Assembly (NCBI GenBank): GCA_002391065.1
Contig: DGRP01000022.1
Location: forward strand, 1 to 32,282
DNA length: 32,282 bases
DNA from: Ruminococcus sp. UBA4385
GTDB lineage: Bacteria; Bacillota_A; Clostridia; Oscillospirales; Ruminococcaceae
Reading direction: 5' to 3'
The notes beneath the pieces were generated by a model, which made no database searches, was not told where the DNA came from, and worked only from the letters and a program-made list of their open reading frames with translations. Position numbers and translations under genes: made by a program. The first letter of the stretch is position 1. The number at the start of each line of letters is the position of its first letter. Shown one piece after another: positions 23,080-30,662 of the stretch.

Positions 23080-23109
23080 ATTCTATGAGAGCATAGGGCC
23101 GAATATTAC
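23080..23109 (-). promoter_or_regulatory. Sigma-E-like promoter of the spoIIIA operon
   Basis: On the minus strand, GTAATATT (23102-23109) and CATAGAAT (23080-23087) are 14 bases apart. This fits the B. subtilis sigma-E pattern (about -35 ATATT, -10 CATACAAT, spacer 13-15), with one mismatch in the -10. The expected transcription start is about 30 bases before spoIIIAA. The B. subtilis operon is known to be sigma-E dependent. Confidence 0.75.
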
Positions 23110-23166
23110 TTCTGTACAGAATGTAATGATAATTGTGAAAAGACAAGTGAAAATTTCATTTTGCCC

Positions 23167-23195
23167 TTGAATTATACAGCAGGATATGTTATAAT
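23167..23195 (+). promoter_or_regulatory. Sigma-A promoter of the MoxR-DUF58-transglutaminase operon
   Basis: TTGAAT (23167-23172) and TATAAT (23190-23195) are separated by 17 bases, with TG just before the -10. A small hairpin AGTGC/GCACT (23204-23218) lies in the leader, and AAGGAG (23239-23244) precedes the ATG at 23253. Confidence 0.82.
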
Positions 23196-23252
23196 GATTT
23201 TGTAGTGCTTTTTGCACTGTGTAATGATTTATAAAGATAAGGAGTCAAGAAA

Positions 23253-24221
23253 ATGAACAGTCAGCTTTCACAGGAACAGGTAAAGGTACTGTCACTGACC
23301 AAAAGCGTTATTGGCGAGGTTAAAAAGGTCATCATCGGTAAAGACGAGATCATTATCAAGGTGCTGCTTTCTATCCTTGCCGGCGGACATGTCCTCATTG
23401 AGGATATACCCGGCGTGGGCAAGACTACCCTTGCGGTGGCACTTTCAAAGGCGCTGTCGCTGGAGTACAAGCGTTTGCAGTTTACACCCGATGTTCTGCC
23501 TACCGATGTAACAGGCTTTACCATTCTGAACAAAAACACAGGAAAGTTTGAGTACAAGCAGGGTGCTGCTCTTACTAACCTTTTTCTTGCGGATGAGATA
23601 AACAGAACGTCATCTAAGACGCAGTCCGCACTTCTGGAGGTTATGGAAGAGGGAAAGGTCACTGTTGACGGTGTTACCCACAAAGCCCCCGACCCGTACA
23701 TCGTAATTGCAACACAGAATCCTATCGGCTCTATCGGAACGCAAATGCTCCCCGAGTCGCAGATGGACCGTTTTATTGTAAGGCTCACTATGGGCTATCC
23801 AAGCCTTGAGAACGAGATCTCGGTCCTCAAAGCAAAGCAGAACCTCGTACCTGTTGACAATGTACGCCCTGTGGTTTCGGCTCAGGACATTATTGCCGCA
23901 AGAAACGAGGTGGACAACGTATATGTTTCTGACCAGATTTTCCGCTATATTGCTATGATCTCCGAAGCCACCAGAAACAACGAGTTTATAAAGCTCGGTC
24001 TCTCTCCGAGAGGTACTATCGCTGTGCTTCGTATGACTAAGGCTACAGCACTTCTGAGAGGAAGGGACTATGTTATCCCCGATGACGTGCTCTACTGCCT
24101 TGATGATGTTGTGCTTCACAGAATAATTCTCAGCTCAAAGGCAAAGATCAACAGCATTACAGGCTCTCAGGTACTTAAGAGCATAACCTCAACAGTTCAG
24201 GTGCCGAGGATAAGCAAGTAA
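23253..24221 (+). CDS. MoxR family AAA+ ATPase
   Basis: A 322-aa cytoplasmic AAA+ protein. Walker A is PGVGKTTL (residues 53-60), Walker B is NLFLADEIN (109-117), and the sensor segment is IATQNPIGSIGTQMLPESQMDRF. The C-terminal lid holds GLSPRGTIAVLRMTKA. MoxR proteins are thought to act as chaperones that load metals or mature partner proteins, and they nearly always stand beside a DUF58 gene, as here. AAGGAG lies upstream of the ATG, 9 bases separate it from the DUF58 gene, and it has its own promoter, divergent from spoIIIAA. Confidence 0.95.
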   Translation: MNSQLSQEQVKVLSLTKSVIGEVKKVIIGKDEIIIKVLLSILAGGHVLIEDIPGVGKTTLAVALSKALSLEYKRLQFTPDVLPTDVTGFTILNKNTGKFEYKQGAALTNLFLADEINRTSSKTQSALLEVMEEGKVTVDGVTHKAPDPYIVIATQNPIGSIGTQMLPESQMDRFIVRLTMGYPSLENEISVLKAKQNLVPVDNVRPVVSAQDIIAARNEVDNVYVSDQIFRYIAMISEATRNNEFIKLGLSPRGTIAVLRMTKATALLRGRDYVIPDDVLYCLDDVVLHRIILSSKAKINSITGSQVLKSITSTVQVPRISK

Positions 24222-24230
24222 GGAGAAAAT

Positions 24231-25424
24231 ATGATCGTTATATATTTTATTCTCCTTGTGATAGGGTCGTTTTTCTACGTTCTCTATGATGAGCCGTTCT
24301 CCTTTTACCTGATAGGCTTTCTGGCAGTGCTTCCTGTGGCGCTTTTTATAATGCTCAGGATCATCTCCAGAAGTGTAAAGGTAAGCTTTGCGGGAACACA
24401 AAGGGTCTGCGTAAAGGGCTCAAGGATACCTGTTGTTATCAGATGCGAGAACAGAGGTATTCTTCCTGTTTCCGACCTTATTATTGAGATAGAGTATTTT
24501 AATGCCATAGACTCAAAACGTGACAAGGTGAAGATAAGCACTCCCCTTTTTCCTAAAGACGTGCAGTTTCTTACCCTGCATATGGGCTCTCTTCATTACG
24601 GAACGATACGCCTTGTTATAAAGCGCTGTCGGGTCTGCGATATGCTCAGACTGTTTAAGCTGAAGGTCAGACCCTTTATCAGAAAGGGCTTCTATGATGA
24701 GACATCGTTCACTGTCATTCCGAATGTAATACCGATAGAGAACCCTATCTCAAACTACTCGGAAATGGGTCTGGAGACTGATGAGTACTCAAAAGACCAC
24801 AAGGGCGACGACCCCTCGGAGATATTTGACATTCATGAGTATCAGGAGGGCGATAAGATAAACCGTATCCACTGGAAGCTCTCCGCTAAACAGAATATTA
24901 CAATGGTCAAGGATTATTCGCTTCCGATTGCGAACTCTATCATTATGATAGTGGATATGAATATAGATAAAAGCCGTAAGGACTATATGCTGCTCTACGA
25001 TGCTGCGGTTGAGACTATTTCGTCAATGACACAGTATCTGTCGGAAAATAATGTTGCTCACAGAGTAATCTGGTATGATACAACTTCCGAGCAGAATATG
25101 TCTATGACGGTAAAGGACGAGGAAAACGCAAGGGTACTTATGAATATGCTCCTGAAGTCAGGTCTTCACAGCGATAAGCACCCCGCACTCCTTAACTATG
25201 TGAACACTCCCGACCGCTTCAGATGCGGTCATCTGCTTTATTTCTCGGCAAGCTATGACAGCTCTGTTACTGCTGCAATGAATGACGCAGAGCTTGCTTT
25301 CAGGTATTCGTATATGCTTGTAGGCGCTGATGAAAATGCAGAAAAGCTCTATGACGAGTTTGCGGATATAGTTCCGATAAGCGCAAACGGTGCTGTCGAG
25401 AGCATCAGGGAGCTTTGCTTATAA
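24231..25424 (+). CDS. DUF58 domain membrane protein
   Basis: A 397-aa protein with two N-terminal membrane helices (about residues 2-18 and 24-43), a beta-rich middle, and the DUF58 domain. Its hallmark is EIFDIHEYQEGDKINRIHWK (residues 197-216), which contains the family's YxxGDxxRxIxW pattern. The C-terminal part resembles a von Willebrand A-type fold (IIMIVDMNIDKS), with the first aspartate present and the rest of a MIDAS site unclear. DUF58 proteins probably work with MoxR and a transglutaminase, but the substrate is unknown. AAGGAG precedes the ATG. Confidence 0.92.
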   Translation: MIVIYFILLVIGSFFYVLYDEPFSFYLIGFLAVLPVALFIMLRIISRSVKVSFAGTQRVCVKGSRIPVVIRCENRGILPVSDLIIEIEYFNAIDSKRDKVKISTPLFPKDVQFLTLHMGSLHYGTIRLVIKRCRVCDMLRLFKLKVRPFIRKGFYDETSFTVIPNVIPIENPISNYSEMGLETDEYSKDHKGDDPSEIFDIHEYQEGDKINRIHWKLSAKQNITMVKDYSLPIANSIIMIVDMNIDKSRKDYMLLYDAAVETISSMTQYLSENNVAHRVIWYDTTSEQNMSMTVKDEENARVLMNMLLKSGLHSDKHPALLNYVNTPDRFRCGHLLYFSASYDSSVTAAMNDAELAFRYSYMLVGADENAEKLYDEFADIVPISANGAVESIRELCL

Positions 25425-25439
25425 AATAAAGGTGACAAA

Positions 25440-28145
25440 ATGAGTAAGAAAAATAAACAAAAGGATTTCGGACTGATATCGAACAGCGGTATCATGATCG
25501 ACGGCGATATCCTGCTTGACTGTCAGAGGGAGCACTCATCTCAGTATTATTTTGTGTTTCAGATCATACTGAGCTTTCTCGGTGCGTTCTGTACACTGGC
25601 AGTCGGGGCTTCGTATCTGACGCTGGAAGTCTCCTATGAGACGCTTGCGTTCTATACTGCTTTGCTGTGCTGTTCGTTCGGTCTGTTAAAATCAAAGCAT
25701 TTTATAGTCAAGCTGGCTTCTCTTATATATATAATATGCCACTGCGCTTATATTCTCAGCAAGCTTGACGAGATCGTCAAAGGCTATCAGATCATAGCCA
25801 ATGACTACGTTATTCATGTAACACATAATAAAAGCGGTGCTTTTACATCAGTTGTATCGAAAATAAATTCATACGATAACAAGGTATATTATGTACTGCT
25901 CTGCTTTATTGCGATTGCAACACTTGAAGCGGTTATCTGCTCGCTTGCCTGTGTGTATAAGATAGACTTTCCTATCCTGTTTATCTTTACATTCCCGATA
26001 GTTGAGCTTGGTCTGTACTTTGATGCAGTTCCGAACACTGCTGCGATAATAGGGCTCTTCTGTGTATGGATAACTGTGCTTGCTATGCACATAATAAACC
26101 ACACAACCAACAAGGCAGGCAGAAAAAACACCTTCGCTGTACATGAACGGCGAAAAACCTATTACTTCACATCTCAGAAGGCTAAGGCAGCATTCTATTC
26201 CGTTTATATGAGATTTACTGTTATTCTCGTTGCTGCTATTTTCACGCTGACTATTATCTTCTCGGCAATTACAGGCTTTACAAGACCGGACTCATTTGCC
26301 GAGTACAGAAGGAACCTTTCAAACTTCATTGATGAGGTCATTGAGCACGGCCCTGAGCAGGCTCTCTTTGACTGGAAGAACAAAAGCTTTTCTGTTATTC
26401 CTGTCGGACCTGCAAACGGAGGCCTTCTGGGCAGGACTGACGGGATAAAGTTCAATGACTCAGTATCACTGAAAATTGAAGTTCCTGCCTTTAAGCGCAC
26501 CCTTTACCTGAGGGGCTATACAGCAGGTATCTATGATGATAACTCATGGAAGATCTCAAATACAGGAAACAATGATGTAAGCTTTGATGACCTTCTTGAG
26601 GAAAGCGGTGACTATTTCACTCAGGACCTGAACTACCTTTGCGTTCACGGAAGTGACACCGTTGACAGCGAGATGATAAAGATCAAGGCTGTAGGCGCAA
26701 GTAAAAGATTCGTATATGCACCGTATAATACGCTGTACTCATTCTCAAGCAAAAACAATGAGAAGGAGTTCAGCAATACGCTTGACTCATATGTGAGAAC
26801 ACCGTCAAGCACTTATAACCTGACATTCAACAGCTATGAGAGAGATTATGACATTTATGCAGGTAGTTATAATCCTGAGTATGTCGCAGATCTCGACAGC
26901 CGTAACCTTACAAGTACACAGCTTGAAGCTCTCCATGATTACGAGGAATTTGTATACAACGAGTACACTGATACTCTTGACGGTGAAGAGATAGACAAGG
27001 CCTTTCAGGAGATACTGAATAATTATCTGCCGTATTCGCTTGAATACTGCACTTATATCGACTGCTACGAGGCTATCAAAAACTATTTCAATGACGAGGT
27101 TCAGGGCTTCCGATATGATACTCAGCCGCAGAAAACACCTGATGGCGAGGACTTTGTTGAAGACTTCCTAAACAGGCGAGTGGGCTACTGCTCATACTTT
27201 GCGACTGCAGGCGCTCAGCTGCTCAGAAAGTTTGGCTATCCCACCAGATATGCCGAGGGCTATATGATACTTCCCTCTCAGCAGGGCAAAAAGCCTAACA
27301 GCAGTGACCTGTTTGAAATTTCAGTCAAGGACAGATGTGCTCACGCATGGGCTGAGGTATATATTGACGGTCTGGGCTGGTTCCCTGCCGAATTTACCCC
27401 GGGCTATGACAATGACAATCCAAATCTGTCTGACGCAGACAAAAATCCGGGCAATGTAAAGAAGCCTTCAAATAACTCTCAGGCTCAGAAGGACAGCTCA
27501 TCAAGTGCGGAATCCGATGGAAGCTCCGATAGCAAGTCAGAGTCTTCAAGCTCATCAAGAGCTCCGAATTCATCATCAAGAGCTTCTTCATCAGGACTTA
27601 ATTCTTCGTCAAGATCAGGAAGTGAAAACGGCTCTGGCAGCGCTGCTGACGGACACGGTACTGCATCTGAGGGGCAGGCAGCACCTAAAAAGCCGATGTC
27701 TCCGTTTATAAGCGGTATAATATATACTATCATAGCGCTGATACTGATATGTGCTTTGTTCTGGCTGAACAGGACATTCAAGCTAAAGGCTATGCAGAAA
27801 GCCACTACAGAAGGCACAGCTAATGAGCGTGCAATCGAGATTTACAGGTATCTGCTGAAATATCTCTCACTAATAATTGCTTACAAGCAAACTAATATTA
27901 CCGATATGAAAACCGCAGATGATCTCTGCGAAAAGCTCAAGGAAGTTAATTGTGCAGGCATTGAGCCTCAGGTTAGATTTATAGTTGAGCTCGCTGTTAT
28001 GGCTGGAATGAGTAACAATGAAATCTCAGAAGAAAATGCCGAAAAGGCACTCTCTATGCTAGACACAATCAGAAATGATGCTGTCTGCAGCAAGCTTTCG
28101 GGCTTTGGAAAGCTCTCCGCAAAATTCATAAACGGACTTTACTAA
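25440..28145 (+). CDS. Membrane transglutaminase-like protein
   Basis: A 901-aa protein. The N-terminal 290 residues hold about seven hydrophobic segments. A large extracytoplasmic part contains the transglutaminase-like core, with catalytic Cys584 in VGYCSYFATAGAQLLRKFG and His635 in CAHAWAEVYIDGLGW. The third position reads AEFTPG (Glu651) where many members have Asp. A Ser-rich linker (about residues 664-755) leads to one further membrane helix (IIYTIIALILICALFWL) and a cytoplasmic helical tail. This architecture is the usual partner of MoxR and DUF58 and may crosslink or cleave proteins at the cell surface; no substrate is known. AAAGGTGA lies upstream of the ATG, 15 bases after the DUF58 stop. 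A terminator follows directly. Confidence 0.93.
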   Translation: MSKKNKQKDFGLISNSGIMIDGDILLDCQREHSSQYYFVFQIILSFLGAFCTLAVGASYLTLEVSYETLAFYTALLCCSFGLLKSKHFIVKLASLIYIICHCAYILSKLDEIVKGYQIIANDYVIHVTHNKSGAFTSVVSKINSYDNKVYYVLLCFIAIATLEAVICSLACVYKIDFPILFIFTFPIVELGLYFDAVPNTAAIIGLFCVWITVLAMHIINHTTNKAGRKNTFAVHERRKTYYFTSQKAKAAFYSVYMRFTVILVAAIFTLTIIFSAITGFTRPDSFAEYRRNLSNFIDEVIEHGPEQALFDWKNKSFSVIPVGPANGGLLGRTDGIKFNDSVSLKIEVPAFKRTLYLRGYTAGIYDDNSWKISNTGNNDVSFDDLLEESGDYFTQDLNYLCVHGSDTVDSEMIKIKAVGASKRFVYAPYNTLYSFSSKNNEKEFSNTLDSYVRTPSSTYNLTFNSYERDYDIYAGSYNPEYVADLDSRNLTSTQLEALHDYEEFVYNEYTDTLDGEEIDKAFQEILNNYLPYSLEYCTYIDCYEAIKNYFNDEVQGFRYDTQPQKTPDGEDFVEDFLNRRVGYCSYFATAGAQLLRKFGYPTRYAEGYMILPSQQGKKPNSSDLFEISVKDRCAHAWAEVYIDGLGWFPAEFTPGYDNDNPNLSDADKNPGNVKKPSNNSQAQKDSSSSAESDGSSDSKSESSSSSRAPNSSSRASSSGLNSSSRSGSENGSGSAADGHGTASEGQAAPKKPMSPFISGIIYTIIALILICALFWLNRTFKLKAMQKATTEGTANERAIEIYRYLLKYLSLIIAYKQTNITDMKTADDLCEKLKEVNCAGIEPQVRFIVELAVMAGMSNNEISEENAEKALSMLDTIRNDAVCSKLSGFGKLSAKFINGLY

Positions 28146-28149
28146 AACG

Positions 28150-28180
28150 AATCGCCCTGCAGAAAAAAAGCAGGGCGATT
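28150..28180 (+). terminator. Terminator of the MoxR-DUF58-transglutaminase operon
   Basis: AATCGCCCTGC (28150-28160) and GCAGGGCGATT (28170-28180) form a perfect 11-bp stem around an A-rich loop and run into TTTTG on the plus strand. Confidence 0.9.
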
Positions 28181-28232
28181 TTGTATATATCACTTCTCGC
28201 TGTCAATAATAAACTCAAGCGAGGTGATAAAT

Positions 28233-28343
28233 TTGGTAAGCTTTTTTCTTGGAACAGTCATGGGCGGACTGTTCGGAGTTATAACAATGTGTCTTTGTCA
28301 GATATCATCTGAGGAAGACAGAAAAATGAACGAGGGACAGTAG
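28233..28343 (+). CDS. DUF3789-like small membrane protein (36 aa)
   Basis: A short gene that starts at TTG 28233 behind GAGGTGA. The 36-residue product has a Gly-rich hydrophobic helix with the pattern GTVMGGLFGVITMCLCQ (residues 7-23) and a charged tail (EEDRKMNE). The GxxxGxxxGVxxMCL pattern recalls DUF3789, tiny proteins of unknown function common in clostridia; the family call is from memory. The stop codon TAG lies inside the loop of a palindrome (28331-28356) that is repeated 190 bases downstream. It should insert in the membrane. It may be read from transcripts passing the upstream terminator or from a weak promoter I could not define. Confidence 0.68.
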   Translation: MVSFFLGTVMGGLFGVITMCLCQISSEEDRKMNEGQ

Positions 28344-28356
28344 TAAGCTGTCCCTC
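28331..28356. repeat. 26-base palindromic repeat, copy 1
   Basis: GAGGGACAG and CTGTCCCTC pair around TAGTAAG, and with the preceding C they form a 26-base unit repeated exactly at 28521-28546. This copy holds the stop of the 36-aa gene and has no T run after it, so it should not terminate well. Confidence 0.9.
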
Positions 28357-28520
28357 GCAGTCTGTCGATAAACTCAAAAATAGTGCAGAATCAGCCCTCG
28401 GCGTGTTCCTCGGCTTCGCTCGTCACCGCCTCGGGCGGTGGGAAGAGGGGGGCTTCGCCCCTTTGCCCCACTGGGGCTGTCGCCCCTGACCCCTTTTAAA
28501 AGAACTTTTGCAACAAGCTG
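28357..28520. mobile_element. GC-rich palindromic insert between two direct repeats (MITE-like)
   Basis: This 164-base segment is much more GC-rich than its flanks. It contains stacked inverted repeats (GGGGC-TTC-GCCCC at 28449-28461; GGGGC-TGTC-GCCCC at 28473-28486) and a closing AAAAGAACTTTT. It has no coding sequence. Flanking copies of a 26-base unit and weakly matching ends (GCAGTCTG, and GCAGCTTG on the other strand) suggest a small non-autonomous element. The classification is tentative. Confidence 0.45.
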
Positions 28521-28546
28521 CGAGGGACAGTAGTAAGCTGTCCCTC
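28521..28546 (+). terminator. 26-base palindromic repeat, copy 2, with T run
   Basis: An exact copy of 28331-28356, followed by AGTTTTATTT, which makes a plausible rightward terminator. On the minus strand no T run follows, so it is less convincing for the leftward metallophosphoesterase gene whose stop is at 28551. Confidence 0.7.
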
Positions 28547-28550
28547 AGTT

Positions 28551-29657
28551 TTATTTCTCTTCAATATCAATTACACAGTACTCAGACTTTGTACCTGTCT
28601 TGAAAACAAGCTCCCAGTCGGCAATACCGGAGGTAACAAGGAAGTCTGTTCCGTTTCTGTTCTCGTAACCGTAGGTGCGGTCATTCACACTCATAAACAG
28701 ACCGAAATGTGTCATCGGGAAAAGCTGTCCGCCGTGAGTATGACCCGAAACAACAAGATCGGCATTTGTTTTCGCCTCAGCGTCGTAATCGGCAGGCTGA
28801 TGATCCATAACTATAATATACTTGCTGTCATCAAGGTCGTTTATAAGCTCAGAAGCATCTGCTCTGTCCTCAAAGGACTTATCTGCTCTGCCTACAAGAT
28901 AGAAGCGGTCATCAATAAGCTCGGTTTCATCAACCAGGATGTGTACTCCGTTCTTTTTAAGCTCGGTTTCAAGCTCATCAGCACTGAAACCTCTGGAGTT
29001 GCCGTAATAGCCCCTATCATGATTTCCGTAGGCGAACCACACTCCGTATTTTGCGTTGATCTTTCCAAGAGCCTCACAGCACTTTATCATTTCATCTTTT
29101 GTAGTACCGTCATCAACGTAATCACCTGCAATGAGAACTATGTCAGGCTTTTCGGCATTGACGTTCTCCATGTGCTTTGCAAAGCCTTCGTCATCAAAGG
29201 TCGCACCTACATGAGAATCAGCAAACATTACAACTCGGAGCGTTCCGCCGAGGTCCTTCTCGGTAGTCAGAGTGTAGTTCGTAACCCAGACATTAACGCA
29301 GAGATAATAAGCAATCGACATATACACAGCTGTTGTAGCCAATGCAAGCCAGCCCTGAAGGTAAATCTTAAATTCCTTTCCTGCAAGCTTTCTTATTGCA
29401 AGGAAAATACCTCCATAGATAAGCTGAAAAATGCACAGGTGCAGAAAGATTATTATTGCATTGATCGGTGTCAATATGACAGAGAAAATTCCAAACCCGA
29501 GAACTATCAGTGCAAGAGAAATGATGCGTTTAAGCCAGTTTTTTTCTTTTGCAAGCTTCTTTATCAGACCAAATTTTCCTATCGAATGAATCATATAGAA
29601 TATTCCTGCTCCGACAGCAGCAAGTACCAGAACAAGGATAGCGATCCACATACGCAT
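28551..29657 (-). CDS. Membrane metallophosphoesterase (YkuE/YaeI-like)
   Basis: A 368-aa protein with four predicted membrane helices in the first 125 residues, followed by a calcineurin-like phosphoesterase domain outside the membrane. All metal-binding motifs are visible: FADSHVG (DxH), IAGDYVDDG, YGNHDRG, a later VMDHQP, and VSGHTHGGQ. Relatives include B. subtilis YkuE and E. coli YaeI, reported to act on phospholipid-linked substrates, so lipid turnover is possible but not shown. GAGGTGA precedes the ATG at 29657. It appears to be a single-gene unit between two convergent or tandem neighbours. Confidence 0.93.
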   Translation of the reverse strand: MRMWIAILVLVLAAVGAGIFYMIHSIGKFGLIKKLAKEKNWLKRIISLALIVLGFGIFSVILTPINAIIIFLHLCIFQLIYGGIFLAIRKLAGKEFKIYLQGWLALATTAVYMSIAYYLCVNVWVTNYTLTTEKDLGGTLRVVMFADSHVGATFDDEGFAKHMENVNAEKPDIVLIAGDYVDDGTTKDEMIKCCEALGKINAKYGVWFAYGNHDRGYYGNSRGFSADELETELKKNGVHILVDETELIDDRFYLVGRADKSFEDRADASELINDLDDSKYIIVMDHQPADYDAEAKTNADLVVSGHTHGGQLFPMTHFGLFMSVNDRTYGYENRNGTDFLVTSGIADWELVFKTGTKSEYCVIDIEEK

Positions 29658-29674
29658 AATATCACCTCAGTTTG

Positions 29675-29683
29675 ATTATAACA
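29675..29683 (-). promoter_or_regulatory. Extended -10 promoter of the metallophosphoesterase gene
   Basis: TGTTATAAT on the minus strand (-10 at 29675-29680) is an extended -10, 18 bases before the start codon. No good -35 is present at 17 bases, so the call rests on the -10 alone. A start this close would leave a short leader with GAGGTGA. Confidence 0.4.
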
Positions 29684-29718
29684 CAATTTTAATCTCAATA
29701 TGTGAACTGCGTATAAAA

Positions 29719-29746
29719 AAAGACTGCCGCAAAAGCGACAGTCTTT
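29719..29746 (-). terminator. Terminator of the sugar ABC transporter operon
   Basis: AAAGACTG and CAGTCTTT pair with an inner CGC/GCG stem across one mismatch, loop AAAA. On the minus strand it runs into seven T. It lies 12 bases after the last permease stop. Confidence 0.88.
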
Positions 29747-29757
29747 GAAGCTTTGTA

Positions 29758-30657
29758 TTAACCCTTTACGCTTCCGAGAGCAACACCACGAATGATGAAC
29801 TTGGAAAGAATGAGGTATACAACTACAACAGGGAGGATAGCTATGAGAATGTACATATAGAACAGACCCATATCTGTCTCCTGAGGTCCTGCATTTCTCA
29901 TTGCAGAGAGCACAAGCGGAACTGTGTAGTTAGACTTGCTGGTAATAACGAGTCTTGGCATGAAGTAGTTGTTCCACTGAGCAACGAATGTGAAGATAAG
30001 CTGTACAGCGTATGCAGGCTTAAGAATAGGAGTAACTATTCTGTTGAAGGTCATAAACTCTCCGCAGCCGTCAATTCTTGATGCCTCAACGATTTCAAGC
30101 GGCAGTGCTGATTTAAGATACTGCTTCATGAAGTAGTATGTTGCAGGAGCAGCTGCTGCAGGAATGATAAGAGGGATATAGTTGAAGAGCAGGCTCTTGG
30201 AGTCTGTCATGCCCCATGCCTTTACCATTCTGTAGAAACCGATAGCAGAGGACTGTGTCGGAACCATCATAACGATGAGTATGAACATATCTGCAACTTT
30301 TCTGAGCTTGAAATCAAATACATGGATCGCATAAGCTGTAAGAGCAGATACATATACGCTAAGGAATGAAGCGCAAGCAGAAATGAGAAGTGAGTTTCTG
30401 AGAGCCTTGAAAACACTACCGAATGAAACGGTTGTTGTGCTGTTAAAGAGCTTCTTGAAGTTTGTCCAGAGCAGTCCGCCCGGATAGAGCTGAAGACCTG
30501 TCTGCTTCTTCTCTCTGGTTGCATTCATAATCAGAAGATAGAACGGGAACAGTGAGAGTATTACAAGAATAACAAGCACTGTGTAAGCGATAATTCTTCT
30601 GACAAGTATGTTAGTCGAGCTGGCCTGAGAGCCAACAACATCAGTTTTAACTGCCAT
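29758..30657 (-). CDS. Carbohydrate ABC transporter permease, MalG type
   Basis: A 299-aa inner-membrane permease of the CUT1 sugar importer family, with six membrane helices. The first is near residues 22-44, after a short cytoplasmic N-terminus. The EAA loop, which docks on the ATPase, reads EASRIDGCGEFMTFNRIVTP (about residues 189-208). Typical MalG features include NATREKKQTG early and PVVVVYLILSKFIIRGVALG at the end. GGGGGT precedes the ATG at 30657, 5 bases after the partner permease's stop. The sugar is not readable from sequence, and no ATPase gene lies in the window; a shared MsmK-like ATPase is likely encoded elsewhere. Confidence 0.93.
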   Translation of the reverse strand: MAVKTDVVGSQASSTNILVRRIIAYTVLVILVILSLFPFYLLIMNATREKKQTGLQLYPGGLLWTNFKKLFNSTTTVSFGSVFKALRNSLLISACASFLSVYVSALTAYAIHVFDFKLRKVADMFILIVMMVPTQSSAIGFYRMVKAWGMTDSKSLLFNYIPLIIPAAAAPATYYFMKQYLKSALPLEIVEASRIDGCGEFMTFNRIVTPILKPAYAVQLIFTFVAQWNNYFMPRLVITSKSNYTVPLVLSAMRNAGPQETDMGLFYMYILIAILPVVVVYLILSKFIIRGVALGSVKG

Positions 30658-30662
30658 TCAAA

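Noticed and set aside
23204..23218. Riboswitch or attenuator in the MoxR leader
   Set aside because: Only a 5-bp hairpin with a T loop is visible; it is too small to support a regulatory RNA call.
28707..29675. Long open frame (322 codons) on the plus strand opposite the metallophosphoesterase
   Set aside because: It mirrors a gene with all catalytic motifs, has no ribosome site, and its product is Cys-rich and patternless, as expected from an antisense shadow.
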